Positions 60,381 to 64,000 of a stretch of DNA of 64,000 nt are shown piece by piece; position 1 is the first letter of the stretch; each line of letters opens with the position of its first letter. The notes beneath the pieces were generated by a model. It was not told where the DNA came from. It saw only the letters and a list, made by a program, of their open reading frames with translations, and ran no database searches. Made by a program: the position numbers and the translations under genes. The stretch comes from Pseudomonas putida S13.1.2 (GTDB lineage Bacteria > Pseudomonadota > Gammaproteobacteria > Pseudomonadales > Pseudomonadaceae): assembly GCF_000498395.2 (NCBI RefSeq), contig NZ_CP010979.1:6230001-6294000 (forward strand). The letters are read 5' to 3'.

Positions 60381-61709
60381 TCAGCCGAGGCCGTACTTTT
60401 TCACTTTGTCGAACAGCGTGGTCTTGGCCATGCCCAGCTCCTGGCTGGCCTGACTCAGGTTGCCGCCCGTGCGCTGCAGGGCATCGCTGAGCAGGTTGCG
60501 CTCGAACGCCTCCACCGCTTCGGCAAAGCCCAGGCCCTGGCTGGCGCCGCCGCTGGGGCCTTTCTTGAACGCTGGCAGGCCAAGGGCATAGCGTTCAGCC
60601 ACGTTGCGCAACTCGCGCACATTGCCCGGCCAGTCGTGGGCCATCAGGCGTGACAGGATCTGGCTGTCCAGCGCCGGTGCTTCACGGTCGAAGCGCAGTG
60701 CGGACTGCTGGAGGAAGTGCTCGAACAACTGCGTGATGTCTTCACGGCGCTCGCGCAGGGGGGGCAGCTCCAGGGTTACCACGTTCAGCCGGTAGTACAG
60801 GTCGCTGCGGAACTGGCCGCTCTGGCCCATGCTGTCGAGGTCGGCCTTGGTTGCGGCGATCACCCGGCAGTCCACCGGGATGCTCTGGTTCGAACCTAGC
60901 CGCTCAAGGGTGCGTTCCTGCAGTACGCGCAGCAGCTTGATCTGCAGGTTGATCGGCATGCTCTCCACTTCATCGAGGAACAGCGTGCCCCCGTTGGCGT
61001 GTTCGATCTTGCCGATACGGCGTTTGCCAGCGCCAGTGAAGGCGTTGGCCTCGTGGCCGAAAATTTCGCTTTCGAAGAGGTTTTCTGGCAGGCCGCCACA
61101 GTTCAGCGCCACAAAGGGCTGGCCCTGGCGCCGGCTGAAATCGTGCAGGCAGCGGGCGACCAGTTCCTTGCCGGTGCCGGTCTCGCCTTCGATCAGCACG
61201 TTGGCCGAGGTATCGGCGACGTTGGCAATCAGTTCGCGCAAGTGTTCCATGGCTGGCGAACGACCGATGATGCGCCCCTCCAGGCTGCTCTGCTCGGCCA
61301 GTTGGCGGCGCAGGGCCACCACCTCGCGTGACAGCCCGCGATGTTCGAGGGCGCGGCGCACCACGTCGACCAGGCGTTCTGGGGAGAACGGTTTTTCCAT
61401 GAAGTCGTAGGCGCCATTGCGCATGGCGCCGACCGCCATGTCGATATCACCGTGACCGGTAATCAATACCACCGGCAGGCTGCGGTCACGGGCCTTGAGG
61501 CGGTTGAGCAGCTCCAGGCCATCGATGCCCGGCAGGCGGATATCGCTGACGACGATGCCGGCGAAATCGTCGCCGATGCGTTCCAGCGCTTGTTCGGCGC
61601 TGCCCACACCCTCGCAGGCGATGTCCTCCAGGGCCAGTGCCTGCTGGCAGCCGAGCAGCACATGCGGGTCGTCTTCGACAATCAGGACGGTAAGAGGCGC
61701 TTGGTTCAT
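60381..61709 (-). CDS. aauR: Sigma-54-dependent response regulator AauR
   Basis: A 442-residue NtrC/DctD-type activator. The receiver has Asp56 (IVVSDIRLPGIDG). The AAA+ domain has Walker A GETGTGKE (175-182) and the sigma-54 loop reads NAFTGA (222-227) in place of GAFTGA. The C-terminal helix-turn-helix ends NLSQASQELGMAKTTLFDKVKKYGLG. With AauS, it activates acidic amino acid uptake (glutamate, aspartate) by the aat genes. Overlaps aauS by four bases. DctD for C4-dicarboxylates is a close alternative. Confidence 0.88.
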   Translation of the reverse strand: MNQAPLTVLIVEDDPHVLLGCQQALALEDIACEGVGSAEQALERIGDDFAGIVVSDIRLPGIDGLELLNRLKARDRSLPVVLITGHGDIDMAVGAMRNGAYDFMEKPFSPERLVDVVRRALEHRGLSREVVALRRQLAEQSSLEGRIIGRSPAMEHLRELIANVADTSANVLIEGETGTGKELVARCLHDFSRRQGQPFVALNCGGLPENLFESEIFGHEANAFTGAGKRRIGKIEHANGGTLFLDEVESMPINLQIKLLRVLQERTLERLGSNQSIPVDCRVIAATKADLDSMGQSGQFRSDLYYRLNVVTLELPPLRERREDITQLFEHFLQQSALRFDREAPALDSQILSRLMAHDWPGNVRELRNVAERYALGLPAFKKGPSGGASQGLGFAEAVEAFERNLLSDALQRTGGNLSQASQELGMAKTTLFDKVKKYGLG

Positions 61710-63610
61710 GGGTGCTCTGCCGATTCGCTAGGGGGTGAGACCAGGGGCAGGGCCAGGACGAAGGCCGTGCCGCCGGTGGCGGGGTGCTCGACGTTGAGGC
61801 TGCCCTTGGCGGCGGCGGCAAGGCTTGCCGACAGGGTCAGGCCCAGGCCCAGGCCATGTTCGCCCGGTTTGGTGGTGAAGAAGGGTTCGAACAGGTGCTT
61901 GCGCGCCTCGGCGTCGATGCCGTGGCCGTTGTCGCGCACCTGCAAGCGGTACTTCTCGCCCTGCAGCTCGCCTTCCAGCCACAGCTGGGGCAACGGTTGC
62001 GCTGCCATGGCATCGAGGGCGTTGCCGATCAGGTTGACCAGAATCTGCTCCAGGCGGGTCTGGTCGATGGCCAGTTGCTGGTCTTCGAACTGGTGGTGCA
62101 ACTGCAAATGACAGGCGCTGATACGGTTGGCCAGCACCTGCAAGGTGGCCTCCACCGCCTTGGCCAGCGAGGCCTGGCCGCTGTCGTCACCCCGTCGGGC
62201 GAACGAGCGCAGGCTGGCGGTGATGCGCCCCATGCGATCGATCAGGTCGTTCATGGTGCGCAGGTTGGTGCTGGCGGTTTCCAGTGCCCCGCGTTCGAGG
62301 AAGCGCACGGTGTTGCCAGACAACGTGCGCAGCGCGGCCAGAGGCTGGTTCAGCTCATGGGCAATGCTGGTGGACATTTGCCCGATGGCGGCCAGCTTGC
62401 CGGCCTGCACCAGCTCATCCTGGGCGTGGCGCAGGGTCTGCTCGGCATGCCGGCGCTCGCGAATCTGGCCTTTCAGGCGTTCGTTGCTGGCGCGCAGGTC
62501 TGCCGTGCGTTCGGCAATGCGCCGTTCCAGCTGGCTGTTGGCTTCCTCAAGGGCCTCGCGGGCCGCCAAGCGGGTGGCGATGACCTTGCGTCGCTCGTTC
62601 CAGGCAATGCCGAGGATTGCCAGCAAGGCAAAGGCCACGCCCACCAGGATGCCCTGCACCATGGACTCGCGGCGCAGGTCCTGCAGCGGGGTCAGCAGGG
62701 TGAAGTGCCAGGGTGTATCGGCCAGGCGCCGGGTCTGGGCCAGGTAGGCGACTTCGTGCTGCTTGCCCTGGGCAGTTTCGCTGTTGGCCGGGAAGGTCAG
62801 TTTTTCCACGCCATCGGCCAGGGTTTCCCGGGCCAGTGGCTGCAGTTCGTTGAGCGGCCACCAGTAGTATTGCAGGCTGCGCGCCAGGCGCTCCTTGATT
62901 TGCGGGGTCAGCGGGCGCACCGATTTCAGGCGCCGGGCCGGGTCACTGGAAAGGATGATGATACCGTTTTCGTCGCTGACGAACGCCTCCAGGCGGGCAC
63001 GCTGCCAGCGCTCCTCCAGCGTGTCCAGGCGCACCTTGATTACTGCCACGCCAATGATCTTGCCGTGCTCTTCAAGCCCATGGGCCAGGTAATAGCCGGC
63101 CTCCCCAGTGGTGCTGCCGATGCCGTAGAACCGCCCGGGCTCGCCGCGCACGGCGGTCTGGAAGTAGGCGCGGAACGACAGGTCTTCACCGAGGAACGAG
63201 TCGGCGTCGCGCCAGTTGCTGGTGGCCTGTACCCGGCCATTGGTATCGAGGACGAAAATGGCGCGGCTGCGGCTGCGCCTGTTCAGGCCCTCAAGGTATT
63301 CGTTGACCGCCTGACGGGAGCCGCCATCCGGGTCGGTGAGCAGGTGCGAGACGCTGTCTTCCAGCTCCAGCAGGCTCGGCAGGTAGGTGTACTTGCTGAT
63401 TTCGCTTTCGACCGTGCGCGCGTGCAGCTCCAGCTGGCGTTCGCCGTTTTCGCTGAGGGTGCGAATGCCGTTGCTCTCGCTGATCAGGTAGCCAGCCAGC
63501 CCTAAGCCGACCATCAGCAGGATGATCAGTGGCGGTAACAGCAGTTGGCGGATCAGACGGGATTTCACGGCAGGCTTGGCAGGGCGAAGTAGCGAGGGGT
63601 CGCATTTCAT
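61706..63610 (-). CDS. aauS: Sensor histidine kinase AauS (DctB family)
   Basis: A 634-residue kinase. A helix at about 20-40 and another at about 315-335 flank a periplasmic double-Cache domain of about 280 residues. A coiled coil follows, with ERRIAERTADLRASNERLKGQIRERRHAEQTL. The phosphorylated His is in GQMSTSIAHELNQPLAAL, then NLIGNALDAM and EHGLGLGLTLSASLA. It overlaps aauR (ATGA). The position beside an acidic amino acid ABC ATPase supports AauS over DctB. Start ATG at 63610; a GTG one codon earlier is possible. Confidence 0.86.
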   Translation of the reverse strand: MKCDPSLLRPAKPAVKSRLIRQLLLPPLIILLMVGLGLAGYLISESNGIRTLSENGERQLELHARTVESEISKYTYLPSLLELEDSVSHLLTDPDGGSRQAVNEYLEGLNRRSRSRAIFVLDTNGRVQATSNWRDADSFLGEDLSFRAYFQTAVRGEPGRFYGIGSTTGEAGYYLAHGLEEHGKIIGVAVIKVRLDTLEERWQRARLEAFVSDENGIIILSSDPARRLKSVRPLTPQIKERLARSLQYYWWPLNELQPLARETLADGVEKLTFPANSETAQGKQHEVAYLAQTRRLADTPWHFTLLTPLQDLRRESMVQGILVGVAFALLAILGIAWNERRKVIATRLAAREALEEANSQLERRIAERTADLRASNERLKGQIRERRHAEQTLRHAQDELVQAGKLAAIGQMSTSIAHELNQPLAALRTLSGNTVRFLERGALETASTNLRTMNDLIDRMGRITASLRSFARRGDDSGQASLAKAVEATLQVLANRISACHLQLHHQFEDQQLAIDQTRLEQILVNLIGNALDAMAAQPLPQLWLEGELQGEKYRLQVRDNGHGIDAEARKHLFEPFFTTKPGEHGLGLGLTLSASLAAAAKGSLNVEHPATGGTAFVLALPLVSPPSESAEHP

Positions 63611-63630
63611 CACAGTGGCCTTGTCACGAC

Positions 63631-63671
63631 CAGCATCCGCTGCCCGGTGGGTCCCGTGGCAGCGGATGCTG
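63631..63671 (-). other. 14-bp hairpin between aatP and aauS
   Basis: CAGCATCCGCTGCC (63631-63644) and GGCAGCGGATGCTG (63658-63671) are exact inverse arms across 13 bases. There is no T run. It could be an attenuator that passes only part of the transport transcript on into the regulator genes. Confidence 0.6.
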
Positions 63672-63679
63672 TGGCCGGT

Positions 63680-64000
63680 TTAGTGCTGCAGGATCTTGCT
63701 GAGGAAGTGCTGGGTGCGCTGGTCGCGGGCGCTTTGATCGCCGAAGAACTCTTCTTTGGTGCAGTCTTCGATGATGCTGCCCTTGTCCATGAAGATGACC
63801 CGGTTGGCAACCTTGCGGGCAAAGCCCATCTCGTGGGTCACGCACATCATGGTCATGCCTTCGTGGGCCAGTTGCACCATCACGTCCAGCACCTCGCTGA
63901 CCATTTCCGGGTCCAGTGCCGAGGTGGGTTCGTCGAACAGCATGACGATCGGGTCCATTGACAGCGCGCGGGCGATGGCCACTCGCTGCTGCTGGCCGCC
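63680..64000 (-). CDS. aatP: Acidic amino acid ABC transporter ATPase AatP, C-terminal part (cut by window edge)
   Basis: The open frame runs off the window end, so only the C-terminal 106 or so residues are seen. They include the end of the ABC signature GGQQQRVAIARAL, Walker B (VMLFDEPTSALDPEMV), and the switch His in MMCVTHEMGFA. The tail EEFFGDQSARDQRTQHFLSKILQH matches GltL/AatJ-system ATPases. It energises uptake of glutamate and aspartate. The rest of the aat genes should lie beyond. Confidence 0.88.
   Translation of the reverse strand, partial: GGQQQRVAIARALSMDPIVMLFDEPTSALDPEMVSEVLDVMVQLAHEGMTMMCVTHEMGFARKVANRVIFMDKGSIIEDCTKEEFFGDQSARDQRTQHFLSKILQH

Overview
The window is a chromosomal segment of a fluorescent pseudomonad, almost certainly of the Pseudomonas putida group. 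The evidence is a PhaG-type (R)-3-hydroxyacyl-ACP enzyme of 295 residues, the algU-mucA-mucB-mucD order without mucC, the gcd/oprB pair, an aauRS-aat-type locus, GC-rich codon use throughout, and many intergenic REP repeats of the P. putida type. No prophage, insertion sequence, integrase, CRISPR array or rRNA was seen. The window is mostly core genome.

Layout. 1-2.6 kb: start of a SulP transporter, tRNA-Gly(CCC), phaG, rsuA. 2.6-7 kb: a CWC protein overlapping a membrane diguanylate cyclase, a Tyr-rich lipoprotein, a HIBCH-like hydrolase and ung. 7-14.8 kb: a tricarboxylate uptake locus, with tctCBA plus an abrB-family gene, an OprD-type porin, and the divergent two-component pair tctDE. 14.8-19.2 kb: an HDOD protein, ygfZ, sdhE-ygfX and nadB. 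19.6-23.5 kb: the envelope-stress operon algU-mucA-mucB followed by mucD. 23.6-29.7 kb: lepA, lepB, rnc, era, recO, pdxJ. 29.8-32.4 kb: a CusRS/CopRS-like two-component system divergent from a 67-residue exported protein.

32.4-37.2 kb: cmoB-cmoA (tRNA wobble uridine modification), a chagasin-family lipoprotein, and a second-type Lon (AsrA-like). 37.4-41.2 kb: gcd and oprB for periplasmic glucose oxidation and sugar entry. 41.5-46 kb: a zinc-type TonB receptor with a His-rich loop and a Zur-like box, a VF530 protein, a Pr6Pr protein, and a ferric reductase/PadR pair resembling NfeF/NfeR. 46-49.2 kb: a large PBP-like protein with degenerate glycosyltransferase motifs. 49.6-64 kb: a ProY-like permease, an FMN glutamate-synthase-like protein, lhr, a NUDIX hydrolase, metR, an exported alpha/beta hydrolase, glpM, aauR-aauS and the truncated aat ATPase gene.

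Two themes recur. First, nutrient and metal uptake genes sit next to their own regulators and readable operator-like sequences: a TctD-like repeat array, CA motifs for Hfq/Crc at opdH and tctC, a Zur box, a GATATATC array and a Fur-like palindrome. Second, gene ends are decorated by about 14 REP clusters from three families. No clearly new multi-gene system is evident. The best leads are the PBP-like protein, the PadR operator array, the metal-type two-component/small protein pair, and the REP clusters, including one inside the tct operon.
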